A stretch of 64,000 bases of DNA from Nemertoderma westbladi (GCA_032718475.1 JAUCBJ010007671.1:58911-122910); one strand, 5' to 3'; counted from the first letter of the stretch, positions 34,313 through 45,940 are shown. The notes: generated from the letters alone by a model not told the origin. Numbers and translations are program-made.

Positions 34313-34699
34313 TGATATTTCTTTATCTGTATTGGCATACTGTTAGGATTGTACCGTGTTCTTCTCCTTCGGTTTGGTTTCACTGATTCCAGAGCCAGTT
34401 TTTCGGTTTACCTTTCCAGTGATGGTTAGGCGCAGGTTTGTTGAAATTATTTTTTGATGACGGTGACGCAGTTAGTGATAGAATCTGGAATCTGTTTGTC
34501 CGCAACCCTTTAGAGGACTTTGAAGCCATCAGGCAGTCAGGTTTACTAATTTAACACAAATCAGGCAACAGCAACAATCAGATACTGGCGCTATGGAGAT
34601 TGAATGACTATTACTGGGTGAATACACTTGTACTATAGTTTGTCTGACAGGTGGAGCACCTCGAAGGAATCGCCACCGCTGACCTGCACGGCGTTAATG

Positions 34700-35195
34700 C
34701 CCTTGTTGGTTACTAGGATCGGCATGCTGCATTGCAGCTGCATTTTTAAGAATGCTGTGCCGGCTTATCGACAAAATTGCACCGCCACAACTCCCTATCA
34801 CCCATGACATTTGCTAGATCATCCGCATCTTTAAGGCCAGTGTCCTTTAAGATGCGTCTCAAGAAAGTCATGGGCTGTCCACCATGCTTATTCACTCCAT
34901 GAGGCTGCCAAAGTACAAGATTATGCACTGGCTGGTCCTCACGGCGAAAGCAATGTCCTGCAAAGCGGAGGCGATTTTGTTCTAGTGTCAAGCTTGGGGG
35001 AACCAATGAGACACCTCCAATGTTATATAGTGTCTGGTTGGAGATGTGTGCATTGTACTTGACACAATGTACCCGGCGTAGCATTCTTGTGAATGTGCCA
35101 TCCAGAGATTTGGTGTCCTCAGCAGTTAGAGCCCAGCATGGACTCCCGTAGAGGAGTACTGGAACTACTGCTGCTCTAAATAATGCTGCTCAGCT
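34700..35195 (-). pseudogene. LINE RT C-terminal fragment
   Basis: Minus-strand VVPVLLYGSPCWALTAEDTK, MLRRVHCVKYNAHISNQTLY, then LRFAGHCFRREDQPVHNLVL and DTGLKDADDLANVMGDRELW is the conserved C-terminal region of a LINE family. The same family left pieces at 23835-24430 and probably 48455-48660. Confidence 0.8.
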
Positions 35196-35582
35196 ATACC
35201 TTCATCTCGATTCAAGAAATTGAGTTCCAGCTCTAATGCCTTTGTCTTTGCTCGTCCATCGAATCTTGGAATCTTTTCGGCATACTGTGCTTGTGATATC
35301 TCATATGCTTTAGAAGCTCTATGTATCTGCAATCCCAAAAACATCTTCCACCCATGATCAATAAACTGATGTTTTCCAACTTGAAGTTGTGAACCTATAT
35401 ATGAAATAATATTAGAAAGAAAATCTTATGTTCCAGTTGCCATAATGTCATCAACATGAACAACAAGGATTCCAATAATTTAATTATTTCGTTTGAAATT
35501 AAATACTGCTGCATCCATCTCCAGTACACTACCACCCCAGCTTATAACCACAGACTTAAGTTTATTATACCAATTTCGTGAT
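35196..35582 (-). pseudogene. Copia-type RT, C-terminal part
   Basis: On minus, NWYNKLKSVVISWGGSVLEM is followed after a stop by GILVVHVDDIMATGT (the copia VDD catalytic motif), LGLQIHRASKAYEISQAQYA and RFDGRAKTKALE. Stops lie within it. Its N-terminal partner is at 40268-40700, on the other side of a 4.7-kb LINE. Confidence 0.75.
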
Positions 35583-35712
35583 TTTTTATTTTTTTTTTCT
35601 TTATTCCATCGGGCCGAAACCCATTGTACATAGGCCTACCTACAATATGCACGATATACATAATACAAAAATCAACACAACACAATAATTTGCACAAATG
35701 ATTATTACTGGG

Positions 35713-36597
35713 TTATGTACCCAAAACTCGTTTCCATCTATCAATAATGACAGAATCATCTTTCGTAACTAGATAACAAGCTGCTACAATTCGATTATTT
35801 GACTTGGTTACACGATTATACATAGAATACATGTTACTACGTAACACCGATTTAAATGTATTTACTCTGTTAGCGACAAAAAATGTGTCGGCATCCTCAG
35901 TTAGGCCATATTTAAATAGTAACCTAAACGCAGTATTATATGCAACCTTCAGCTTGCGCTGACATTCTACTCGAAAAATAGACCAAAGTGCACAACAATA
36001 TATATTATAACAAAAAGCCTTAAAAAGCACCACTTTTACAGATTTCGAACATACTGAAAAATGCCGAGCTAACTGGTTACCACGACAATATATGCCACTT
36101 CTCAGACGCATCATGTCTGGTTCGTCTGACAAGTCACAAGATATTGTGTGTCCCAAGTACTGCACCTGCCGAACACACTCTAATGGCTTACCATTAAGAA
36201 ATACATCTCCTGCACGTCCAAATTTATATGGTAAGAAATACATGCAGTTTGATTTAGAAGGATTAAATAGGATATCAAATTCCAAACCGTACTGTTCACA
36301 TATCTTAACCAATGCTCTTAGCCCAAAGATACTAGGAGACAATAAACACAAATCATCGGCATAAAACAAATGATTTAACAATAACGTACCTAACCGACAA
36401 CCAACATTAATATTATTAAGACGCACACTCAATTCATTAACATAAATATTAAGCAATAACGGGGAGATTAGGCTCCCCTGCCTCACACCATTTGAAACAT
36501 AAAAACTGTCAGACACTGAAGAACCCCGAGACACCGTAATAGATTGTCTACTATACCAATAACTTAACAACCTAACTATTCCAATTGGAACTTTCAT
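35713..36597 (-). pseudogene. LINE ORF2 reverse transcriptase, palm to C-terminus
   Basis: A 294-codon frame with GVRQGSLISPLLLNIYVNEL and HLFYADDLCLLSPS (catalytic YADD), FDILFNPSKSNCMYF and VQYLGHTISCDL, then the thumb and C-terminal region to a TAG near 35713. A +1 shift between 36638 and 36597 separates it from the upstream RT part. Confidence 0.85.
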
Positions 36598-37126
36598 ATC
36601 AATTAGTTTACGAAATAACTTAAAATGCGAAACACGATCAAATGCTTTTGAAGCATCCAGAAAGGCAGAGAAAGGCAGAGTACATGGGTGAGTCTTTAGA
36701 GATATACAATTGCACAGTTTCTTTCAAAGTGAAAATGCATAAATCCGTACCCAATCCCGTACTAAAACCAAACTGATTATCTTCTATAGACGCACAGCGA
36801 GATATAGTGTCAAAGAAACAGGATTCAGTAACCTTATAACCACTATTAGCTGACGCTACGGGTCTATAGTTAGAATCATCATTCAGACTACTATTCTTAT
36901 CTTTTACCACCGGAGATATACATGAACTCATAAATGAATCAGGTAGATAACCATGAGCAATAAAGCTATTAATCAACAGGGATAAGAGTGCTGTTAATTT
37001 ATTACTCCCAAATATATATCTTTCTGGAAAAATATTATCAGGCCCTGCAGCCTTCCCTATTTTTAAACCTTTAATAGCGGAAGTTACATCACTAACGGAA
37101 ATATGTACTCTATCTGAGCCATCTCA
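36598..37126 (-). pseudogene. LINE ORF2 reverse transcriptase, N-terminal part
   Basis: Continues the endonuclease frame after a TGA at 37124-37126: GKAAGPDNIFPE, the NYRPVASANSGYKV fingers motif, EDNQFGFSTGLGTDLCIFTL and FLCLSGCFKSI (motif A region, damaged). The frame is lost near 36638. Confidence 0.78.
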
Positions 37127-38554
37127 TTTATCAAAAACGTCATTAACAAAATCTATGTCATCTTTATTCGACGGCACAGAATTAAAAATAGTTTCATATT
37201 TACATTTAAACAAATCAGCAATATCATCAGAGTTAAATGCCTCACCTACAGTAGAAACACGGGGTATTTGACTTTTGGTCTGTTTCTTAACATTATTCCA
37301 AAAATCCTTCCCCGAATTAACGAAAGAATTAGCAAGACGGTCAGCACGAATACTGTTTACCTTATTTTTACATAGACGTAAAGCTAATTTAAACTGTGCC
37401 GAAGTTTTCCGTTTGACGTCCCAGAGGATTCCAAACTTTGGTCTCCCTTGATCCCGCCAAACGCGAAAAGCTTCCCGTGCAGCCTCGTTTTTACCTTTTA
37501 CCAATTCATTCCACCCAGGAACAGCATCCCGACTTGCGGGGCTTTTCCTACTGGGAATGCAGTTATCAGTTGCTACCCATATACTGTCGCAAATAGCACC
37601 ATAACAAGAATCTAAACTAGATAGATGCACAGGATCCTTACAATGAACATCACTACAAACAATTGAATTATGTGGAATATCAATTTTAGCCAGAATATTT
37701 TCCAACCTAGCGCGATAATTATCAATATGACAAGACGTAGCCTTTTCCCAGTTCGGCAACGAGTTAGAAACTTTCAGTTTCACCGTCGCCCCCGGCACCG
37801 AGCCGGGCGCTTCCTCAATACCACAAAAATTAAATGTAAAACACAGAGGCATGTGGTCATCCACCGCCATGTCATAAATTATTGCACAATCCAAAATATT
37901 ATCGGAAAAGTGTGAAGTGCAAACAATATGATCAAGCCAACTTACTGAGCCATGCACATGGCTTAAATAGGAAAAAGAATTTCGCGGCAACATTCTAATA
38001 TCAGGACAACTTAGATTAGCAACATCACAAAAAGAAAATAATTCCCTGCCAAACTCACGGGAAGGGTCAGTGTTAAAATCTCCAACTATGGCACACTGAA
38101 TACCAGGATGGTCAGAGATAATCGTATTACATTTACCTAAAAGTTCTAGAAAAATATCGAGGTTATCCGGGTTGTCACAAGGCATGTACACATTTAACCA
38201 TAGTATAGAATTACCGTTACATTGTAATTTCGAGCACATAATACGATTTGTATTCCTATCACAAAAATCAACACAATTTCCGAGAGACTTACGCCACAGT
38301 ACTACCAGTCCACCATGTGGCCGACCACAAAGTGGACCTTGCGATAAATCAACTGACGCTTTGCCGACGCCATAGAAGTCTTTGTGTAATGAGTTTAATT
38401 TATATAAATCCTGTTTATATAGCCAAGTCTCTTGGAGAAAAATAATATCATTTCGCTCACACAAATTCATAATGTACTGTAAATGATTATTAAGACCTCC
38501 ACAATTATAGCAACATACTTTTAAAGCTGAGTTATTACCATTATAGTAAGCCAT
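37124..38554 (-). CDS. LINE ORF2 endonuclease and linker
   Basis: A 476-codon frame starting with an ATG at 38554. It encodes an apurinic-type endonuclease that nicks target DNA: LKVCCYNCGGLNNHLQYI at the start, IIFLQETWL, LWLNVYMPCDNPDNL, AIVGDFNTDPS, SWLDHIVCTSHF and a DDHMPLCF catalytic end by about residue 235. The linker before RT occupies the rest. A TGA at 37124 cuts it from the RT, which continues in the same frame. Confidence 0.85.
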   Translation of the reverse strand: MAYYNGNNSALKVCCYNCGGLNNHLQYIMNLCERNDIIFLQETWLYKQDLYKLNSLHKDFYGVGKASVDLSQGPLCGRPHGGLVVLWRKSLGNCVDFCDRNTNRIMCSKLQCNGNSILWLNVYMPCDNPDNLDIFLELLGKCNTIISDHPGIQCAIVGDFNTDPSREFGRELFSFCDVANLSCPDIRMLPRNSFSYLSHVHGSVSWLDHIVCTSHFSDNILDCAIIYDMAVDDHMPLCFTFNFCGIEEAPGSVPGATVKLKVSNSLPNWEKATSCHIDNYRARLENILAKIDIPHNSIVCSDVHCKDPVHLSSLDSCYGAICDSIWVATDNCIPSRKSPASRDAVPGWNELVKGKNEAAREAFRVWRDQGRPKFGILWDVKRKTSAQFKLALRLCKNKVNSIRADRLANSFVNSGKDFWNNVKKQTKSQIPRVSTVGEAFNSDDIADLFKCKYETIFNSVPSNKDDIDFVNDVFDK

Positions 38555-38622
38555 TGTTAATGATTATTAATACTCTAATTAAAAAAAAAAAAAAGAATTA
38601 TAGAAATAAACCTGTAAAGTCC

Positions 38623-40083
38623 CTAAGGCACAGCTGCAGCCACACCCTCACCACGGCTAGGACTGCCATTTTTATTATTAGTTGGGGGATCTGCCAACCA
38701 ATATTGTTTAACTATAATGTCTTTAGGCCAAGCACTAGCGACAATAAGTTTATTATACGATTCACTGTCTAAGGACGCAATCACAAAAGTGTTGTAATCC
38801 ATAAACCTTTGGAGAGGATTCTTCGAAACAGACACCCCTGCTACATCGTGTTTGTCCTGAATGAAATCCGAGATATGTTCTCCAGTGGTGTCTGTTGTTA
38901 ATCTCGAGATGAATATACGACACCGGAATGCACCAGAACAAGAAGCTACTGCAGTTAAACCACCAAATTCACCGGTACCCAGAATCGCCTTTTTGCGTGG
39001 CCTTTTCCGATTAACCGGAGTATACCCATCCTCTAGAACAGGAGACGCTACGACCTCCTCGACCACCCCAGGATCCTTCTGGTAAACCTCAGAAACACTC
39101 CGAGACTCGGGATTAGACATACTGACAGGCGAACTTCTCGGTGCATCGTAGTAACTACTGGTACGTAATGGCAGCGCGCCAGACATACCTCCAAGAGCTC
39201 GCCCACGTCCTCGTACTGTGAGGCCTCGCCCCCTGTTCCCCGCCGGATTACCGCTCAAAGCAACCTGAGAATAAGAAGTGGAGCCGGATTCCCGTTGGGC
39301 TAGTGACTGGAGATATCCTCTCTCCCTCCGCTGAAATAGCGAAAGAGGGCGGACACAATCGTTCCCGGGAAGTTGGTCCTTCGTCTCCCATAATGGGCCG
39401 GGTTGGAGCTGATACAGCACACACACGCTGTTCAAGCTCTGAACTGATTTAAGCTGGTAAACATCCTTCTGTGTATCAACAAACTTTTCAACGAGAACAT
39501 CACATTCCACATTCAAATCCGATCTCAACTGTAAGAACTCTTCCCGAGTAGTTACAGCCTTCCAAAGAATAAAATCATGTTGATCAAACTGTTCCCTAAT
39601 TCTCGATAGCGACTCTCTAAAAATTCTCACCTCCTCATCCTTCACAGCTGCCTCGACTGCCTTGCGACTGGCAGGGGGAAGTTTAGAGTGATTTAAAGCG
39701 TAAAAACACGGCCTCCGCTCCGCATCTACGAACGCACTCTCATTAAAGAGATTGTAAATGTCTACTGTATGTGAATGCTTATTTTTCTTACCAATACGGC
39801 CTACCCATGCCGGCAGCGGCCTATCCGGTACGGCGCATTTCTCTGCTTCCGAAAATAGAAGTTTCTTGGACGTGATGACTTCCTCCAAAGAGTAAAAGTT
39901 AGTAATCACAGATACGAGAGACTGTTTATCTAAAGTAGATATATTAAATTGAAAAAAATACAATAATTCATCTCTCACCAAACAATGCCCCGTACCAGAG
40001 CCAGAGCAGTAGTCATCGAAGATTACTTCATCACCCGTTCCCTGAGTCAGTGTATCAGCAAAAGACAGTGCTGAATCTTCCAA
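38623..40083 (-). CDS. LINE ORF1 protein, main part
   Basis: A 486-codon frame with an RG-rich central part (GNRGRGLTVRGRGRALGG, around residue 300) and a C-terminal RRM-like domain (FRCRIFISRLTTDTTGEHIS, then NTFVIASL, then ASAWPKDIIVKQYW). This is the usual plan of an RNA-binding LINE ORF1. The same frame is open upstream to an ATG at 40311 except for one TGA at 40087-40089. That leader has a CQSC / CINQ cysteine set that may form a zinc finger. Confidence 0.75.
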   Translation of the reverse strand: MEDSALSFADTLTQGTGDEVIFDDYCSGSGTGHCLVRDELLYFFQFNISTLDKQSLVSVITNFYSLEEVITSKKLLFSEAEKCAVPDRPLPAWVGRIGKKNKHSHTVDIYNLFNESAFVDAERRPCFYALNHSKLPPASRKAVEAAVKDEEVRIFRESLSRIREQFDQHDFILWKAVTTREEFLQLRSDLNVECDVLVEKFVDTQKDVYQLKSVQSLNSVCVLYQLQPGPLWETKDQLPGNDCVRPLSLFQRRERGYLQSLAQRESGSTSYSQVALSGNPAGNRGRGLTVRGRGRALGGMSGALPLRTSSYYDAPRSSPVSMSNPESRSVSEVYQKDPGVVEEVVASPVLEDGYTPVNRKRPRKKAILGTGEFGGLTAVASCSGAFRCRIFISRLTTDTTGEHISDFIQDKHDVAGVSVSKNPLQRFMDYNTFVIASLDSESYNKLIVASAWPKDIIVKQYWLADPPTNNKNGSPSRGEGVAAAVP

Positions 40084-40311
40084 ATCTCACATCTGTTGCT
40101 GCGAGTGTGATGGAAAAGTACTGGTGCCCAGCACAGAGACAGAATCCTCTAAAACACCGGTACCGGCAGCATCAACGACAAGCGTTTGATTAATACACAT
40201 ATTTGCAGATTTAGGGGTCAAGAATTCGCCCCGCTTTAAACAACAGCTCTGACACAGAATACGACCTTCAAATTCTTTGAAGACAACGATAGACTGCGCA
40301 GTTGTCATCTT
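40084..40311 (-). pseudogene. LINE ORF1 N-terminal leader, cut by one stop
   Basis: Begins MTTAQSIVVFKEFEGRILCQ and reads to a TGA at 40087-40089, in frame with the ORF1 main part. The true ORF1 start is probably here, not at 40083. Confidence 0.65.
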
Positions 40312-40700
40312 CCTTATCCTGAAACCCACGGGCAACTAATCGCGCCTTGGGAAAATGTGTGCCATCATCTCGGTCTTTATATGTTAAAACCCATCGAGTT
40401 GTAATGACATTAATTTCATTATGGTATGAACGAGAATCAATCTCTTCATAAACATTATGTATTCGCCATGAATCTAACTCTTTAATTTTTGCTTCTTCAA
40501 ATTCATCTTTTACAATATATATGTTATAATCAGAATTTGTTTCACATGTTGTGAAATAACTAAGTCGGTCAGGTATACTCAGCTCAGTTGATTGTGGCTC
40601 CAAATTTATTATATCTTCTTGTGGACTATGTTCATTGTTAATAATTTCAATTTCCGTATTTTCTCCTCTATGGAATGATATACCTGCAAAAATTCGCGAT
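40312..40700 (-). pseudogene. Copia-type RT, N-terminal part
   Basis: On minus, IKELDSWRIHNVYEEID, VITTRWVLTYKDRDDGTHF and KARLVARGFQ are the start of a Ty1/copia RT. The match ends at about 40312, where LINE ORF1 begins. Upstream of about 40700 no more copia sequence was recognised, so the element was already truncated. Confidence 0.8.
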
Positions 40701-41742
40701 CTGAAAAGAAAACATCAATTTAATTTAGCTTGTAAGTCCTGGCTACTAAATAATTAGATACTATAAACTGACCAAACACAATCACATAAACACACTCGTC
40801 ATTTTCTTCATGTTTTTTTTTCATTAATTTTAATAATAATAATTTTAATAATAATTTTCATTTTTTTTTCAATTTTTTCTATTAGTCATAATCTTCCTAT
40901 AAGCATTCTATTTACACTTAGCCTAGTATAACTCTTTGCTGTTCATCCCTGAAGGTCAGTGTCTTTCAAGCTTCGGCTTTCCGACTGACCTTCAGTTAAT
41001 AAAAACTCACCTCCATTTAACATGTACGCATTTAATAACACTTAATTAAAATAAATTGTGCATGGTAGTGGGTTTGCACATATATTATGATCAATAAACA
41101 AACAGTTAGATCAGCTCTGCTAACTTGAGGATTTTATTTGGGAACGGTTCCACTACCAGGATAGCTCTACTCTAATCCTGTGGCCTAATTCAACGCCTGA
41201 AGAACTGTCCGAATAAGTCTGTCCAATACTTGTACTTCTATCTTATGTTGACCAATGGGATACGGCGAGCTCCATCCCTAGTTCGGCTTACAATATTGCG
41301 CGATCCATGTATGCCCTTCCGAGCCTGATTAACTTAACTGTATATGAATATAGCAGGGGCAAGATCTCTAGGCGACTTGTACTATCCTTATTCTAACCAT
41401 GATTTTATTGTGCATATTGCATAATTATTATTGTCGCCCAGAGAGCGAATTAAACGAAATTGAATTGGAAATTGGTACCATTGCCATTAGTTGTAGATGT
41501 TACATAATTCGAGGAGGTGACCGGTCAATCAAACCCAGAAACTCCTCATCCATAAATATCGGAGTCGTTTAAACCTCGGAACTTACAAGAGTAATATAGA
41601 ACAGTAGATGCAGGGTAAATAAAAAATACAACAATCTGGAGAATGACAAACAGACACGAGACAGAGCAGAGGTTAACATTGGTTGGACATACGTAACGGG
41701 CTAAACTGAAAAGTTGGAACGTGTATGTAGGAGGTAAGGTGT
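40701..41742. other. Intronic spacer without gene
   Basis: AT-rich near 40800-40900. No coding sequence is supported. A TCAGTGTCTTTCAAGC / GCTTCGGCTTTCCGACTGA inverted pair near 40948-40995 is short. Confidence 0.4.
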
Positions 41743-42120
41743 GTGGGGACCTATTCCAGAACATGGTGTACATTATCTAGTTATCTATGTAAAGGCCATG
41801 AGACTCAATCGGAACCGCGGGGAGTAGTCTATACGCTACCATGTGAGTGTGACATGAAATATGTAGGGGAATCAAAGTACTCGGCTGAGGTACTAATGAA
41901 ACATGATAGTGATGTAAGGCATGAAAGGGTGAAATCGACTGATTTAGACTGTACTACCACTGTGTAGAAGTTGGTCATGTTCCATTTAATAAAATCAGTA
42001 GCAAGAGATAATGATCTATGTAGATGTAAAATACTAGAAAGCTTACATCCCTGGGTGTTAGTGACCAGCGATAAATAAGAGAACTTCGGTCGAAGTTGAA
42101 CAGCTTGGTGTAGCAGCGGT
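41743..42120 (+). pseudogene. Penelope-like element GIY-YIG endonuclease end
   Basis: GVVYTLPCECDMKYVGESKY matches the start of the GIY-YIG endonuclease that ends Penelope-like retroelements. SDVRHERVKSTDL follows. After 41967 the frame breaks, but VEVGHVPFNK and ESLHPWVL-type sequence is still readable. The RT part is missing. An inverted copy of the last 100 bp is at 30636-30750. Confidence 0.7.
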
Positions 42121-42242
42121 AAGTCAATGGGTAGATAGGGTAGCTGAAGTTTAATGATATATGTAGATATTTAGGGGTTAATTTTTTGTATTTTATGCAT
42201 TTCAGTAGTTCGACAGTAATGTTTGGCAATATCGTTTTATAG

Positions 42243-42979
42243 GAAACACTGCCAATCTGATGTTTGTTATCAATGCTACACAAGGTGAATGCGAGAACTT
42301 CATACGTGAAGGATCATGGGAAGACCTGGATTTCATAGCAAATTTTGTAAAAGAAATAGCCACAGTGTTAAGCATGAATATCACTTGCGGTTCTATCCTT
42401 GTGGATATAAAATTTGTTGGAAACGATCCGAATATCAGTACCGGTGAGTTAAGAAAAGTTTTGAAAGAGGAATTCAAAGTATTCCCTGCCAGCATGATGT
42501 TTGATGGCACATTGCATACCATCAAAGAAATTATCTCTCAAGTACCAATCGGCTATAACATGACCTACACTCCCTGTTCGGATTTCACTATCAGTGATAT
42601 TATTTTGGCTATCTCAAGAAAGTTTTCTCAAGATGTTGGAAGTATGAACTTCGCCATTGGTGTACTAGTTTGCTCTGGTGATGATATAATCTATGGTACA
42701 ATATCTTTAACAGTGTTTGTTTACTCAGATAAAAAGCACATTTTGGAAACAGGCATGGAAGCAGGATTTGAATATCTTGTTGGAGATTCCATTGTAATAT
42801 TATCCCTCAAACCTCCAACAACAACAGCAACAACATCTGAGGCCACACTCCCAATCACTCCAGCTACCAGTCTAGAAACCACAGAAATATCATCCACTAC
42901 TACTGATGGTGTTGAATCTCTCAATGACGTTTCAATGTATCTTATTTTGTTCCTTCCATCTCTTATCTACTTCATTTGA
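42243..42979 (+). CDS. Terminal exon: extracellular domain, Thr-rich stalk, hydrophobic C-terminus
   Basis: It begins after GTTTTATAG (acceptor at 42241-42242) in phase 1, which fits the phase-1 donors at 26787 and 30218. About 195 residues form an extracellular-looking domain with spaced cysteines (GECENF, ITCGS, TPCSD, LVCSG) and several N-glycosylation sites. A Thr/Ser-rich stalk (PPTTTATTSEATLPITPATS) and a hydrophobic C-terminal tail (MYLILFLPSLIYFI) end directly at the stop. Such a tail fits GPI anchoring or a membrane anchor without cytoplasmic part. I do not recognise the domain. I infer that this closes the mucin-like gene of exons A and B. Confidence 0.65.
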
Positions 42980-44083
42980 AACATTGAGCAGTATTTTGCA
43001 GACATAAATTTGACTGGTATAACAGATTTGATGCTCAATATTTTTAAGACTGGACTTGTGGTGAAGGATATCATATTACATTTTGTTTGCTTATTTACTT
43101 AGACTTGATGTATAATGAAGGATTAAATTCATTGTTGCATTACAACCCTAACATTTCCAATTAGGTGGGTACTCATATTTCTTTCAAAAAATGTCCTGTT
43201 TCATCATTACATTTATATTTATTTATTAACATACCAATACAATATGGCACTCTGGATGGAAACCTCCTAAATATTATATATTTGTTCCATATTGTTGTTA
43301 GATTTAATTAATGCAACTTCAAACCCACCGTTACAGATATAATAAAAATTTGCTATAACTGAGCGAGTTGGCTAATTTCTTAACTCTACTTTATTTGCTT
43401 TAATCATCTGAAAGTAAGATTTGATATGTTCTTTACAGTGGCGTAACCAGACCATCATGGTGCCCCAGGGCGACCGCCCTAGGGCGCCAGCCCCTGGGGG
43501 TGCCCGCTCAATGGGTGCCGAAGGCGAAACAGTGGGATGAAACACGAAACGAAACACATGACACCCCATCCACAAGTTCATTATATTTACAACACTGTAT
43601 TGTAAATGATATTAACGGGACAACTAACTGAATAAGATTAGATGAATAAGATTGGGTCGTGCAATATACATACAGCAATATAATGTACATACTGTACATA
43701 TAGTACTAATAAATCTAGCAAATAATTTTTATCTTGCGAAATTTAGATACTACTGTCTGAGTGTAGGTTGGGGGGAAATTTAAATAGGAATTGCTGGTAA
43801 CTTACTGTTGTAGCATTGTTGGTAATTTTTTTCTATTAAGAGCCCACCCCCTCGAATAAACGCTCTCAGGCCATCCTCATCCAAGCATCTTAATTAAACG
43901 CCTTCCTCGAATAAACGCCACGGCGTTTATCAATATGTAATTCACCATGGACTGGAATATAAGGTCAAAATAGCCCCTCCCCCCCCCCCATATTAGCGAT
44001 TAATTTATTTTATTTTCTTACATTTTTATACATCTGTAATAATTTAAAATCCAATTAGTTAGCATTGATGTAATTGTGGCGTG
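42980..44083. other. 3' flank with short repeat fragments
   Basis: No gene. CAGTGGCGTAACCAG at 43437 resembles one end of a hAT-type short DNA element, but no partner end was found. At about 43855-43932 AATAAACGC motifs surround a palindrome TAAACGCCACGGCGTTTA. Confidence 0.4.
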
Positions 44084-44834
44084 TCAAGTAGAAACGTATA
44101 GTATCAAAAAATTATTAATCTGAAACCATTTAGTGAGTTTTTCTAATTCAAGGTTTGCATTTGTAATTAGATCTTTGTGATTCTTATCGGACATGAATAT
44201 GATTGTGTCATCTGCGAATAAAATCTGGTGTGAAGTGGCAGATTCATTTACCATGTCATTAATATAAATTATAAACAATAAGGGACCCAGAAGGGAACCC
44301 TGAGGGACACCACATGTTATTTTACCACAAGATGAATTACTACTATTACCTATAACAACATACTGTTTTCTATCAGTGAGGTGAGGTAGCTTTGCATCCA
44401 CGCTAATGCCATATCACTGAATCCATAATGCTGTAATTTTTGTATTAAAATTCCATGGTTTACCGCACCGAATCGATTGATATTCCAATTGAATATTCAC
44501 CTCTATCCATTGCTTCGGTTATATTTTCAATTAAATCTAGGAGAGCTAATTGGGTAGAATGTTTGGTTCGAAAGCCGTATTGATTAGAGAGTAGGATAGC
44601 CTGTTCTCTAAAGTGTTTTAAAATTTGGTAGTTAATAATTTTTGAGAAATACGGCAGCACGGATATTGGTCTGTAGTTTGGAACTAAAGTAGGATACTCT
44701 GATTTGTAAACTGGGGTCACTTTGGGGATTTTAATTTTTCTTGGGACTATGCCTTGGCGTATTGATAAGTTTATTATGTGTGCCATAGGATGTGATATCG
44801 ACGGTTTTTTTTCAAAACATCCCAAACACTGCAA
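44084..44834 (-). pseudogene. LINE reverse transcriptase fragment
   Basis: Minus frames 44834-44460 and 44401-44084 give NYRPISVLPYFSKIINYQIL, SNQYGFRTKHSTQLALLDLI, CGVPQGSLLGPLLFIIYIND and HQILFADDTIIFMSD (catalytic FADD), so it is a CR1/L2-like RT. A gap between the two frames removes motif A. The C-terminus is missing. Confidence 0.8.
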
Positions 44835-45940
44835 AAACCCTGTAAAAATCCTGTAAAAATTACATAAGTGTGTCTTTACGGTTTGGCCAAATGTTTATTA
44901 GTTTTATTTTAAATAGATAAAAACAAATTTCCCAAACGCCAACTTTTCAGAAATGATTTTTTCAAAATATACCAAATGCCATCAAAATTCCCAAACATCG
45001 TTTCATAATTCGAAAAACGGCTTATTCCGATTGTTTCAAAACATCCCAAGTGCCTGTTGTTAGTATTTCTATAGGCCTATATATATCTTCTTCTGTGACA
45101 GCTGCAGTGGCCAAAACAGAAATCGGATTGTTGTTACTCTGGCCGTATTTTCAAACCAAAACAATAAACTATACATTATTTCACCTGCGGTCAATTTGCG
45201 CTGAAGATCACGATTTTCGCTTGCGGTCAATCCATCACGTTAATAATCATGATAATCCATCATGTTATTCATATTAGGCTTCGGGGAGTGATAATGATGA
45301 AGGGACCTGTTCCAAAATTCAAAATGTTTTGTCAAGTCAGATTGGTACTTGTACCAGTAATTCTCAATCAGAATCGAGGAAGAGGCAATTTACGGAGGGG
45401 GGGGGGGGGGGGTGGGGGTGGGGGCAGGTCCATTGATGGTTTGGGAATACTTTAATTAAAAAACTGACAACCCTTCAAAGGCAATGTGCAATGTTAACTG
45501 TAAATGTGTTGGTATTATTTCCAGTAGGGAAATGGGCCTCGTTCAACAATGGAAATTTATATAATCATTTCTAAAAATATCATAGAGGGGAATATAATGA
45601 ATTGAAGAGGTTGGAAATTATGGTAGAAACGACTGCAGAGAAAAAAAAAGAAAAAAAGCAATCCATCTACATTTATTTTCATTTCATTTATTTACCTTGT
45701 AAATGTATAAGGCGAACCGTACAATATATATATATATATTACAAATATTATACAACCATTGGCTAATATATCAATTTATATGCTAGTGGCTAGTCGAGGG
45801 TAGGTTATCATGTCAAATGTTTATAAATGAAAAGCACCATCATAAATCAAAAGCACCATCATATATTCGGTAAACAAATAGTCACAAATAACAGATACCA
45901 TATTACCACATAAATATTAACAATATAACTGAACTTCTGT
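44835..45940. other. Gene-free region
   Basis: Repeated AAAACATCCCAAA-type phrases near 44813-45050, a G-rich low-complexity run at 45398-45425, and (TA)n at about 45726. No coding sequence is supported. Confidence 0.45.

Larger units (their letters stand above)
31950..34315 (-). mobile_element. Decayed CR1/L2-like LINE
   Basis: On the minus strand: ORF1 coiled coil (34312-33866), ORF1 C-terminal domain (33753-33346), endonuclease end (about 33110-33000), ORF2 linker (32679-32476) and RT fingers (32262-31963), in the correct order and interrupted by stops and shifts. The RT palm and 3' end are missing. Confidence 0.75.
35583..40315 (-). mobile_element. Near-complete LINE inserted in a copia element
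   Basis: The minus-strand element has ORF1 (from 40311), ORF2 (38554 to 35713) and a 3' end with AATAAAG and an A-rich tail (T-rich on plus at 35583-35610). Both flanks are copia RT, so the order of insertion is clear. Defects are few: one stop in ORF1, one stop and one frameshift in ORF2. Confidence 0.85.

Noticed and set aside
43437-43510. hAT MITE starting CAGTGGCGTAACCAG
   Set aside because: No inverted partner end or 8-bp duplication was found nearby.
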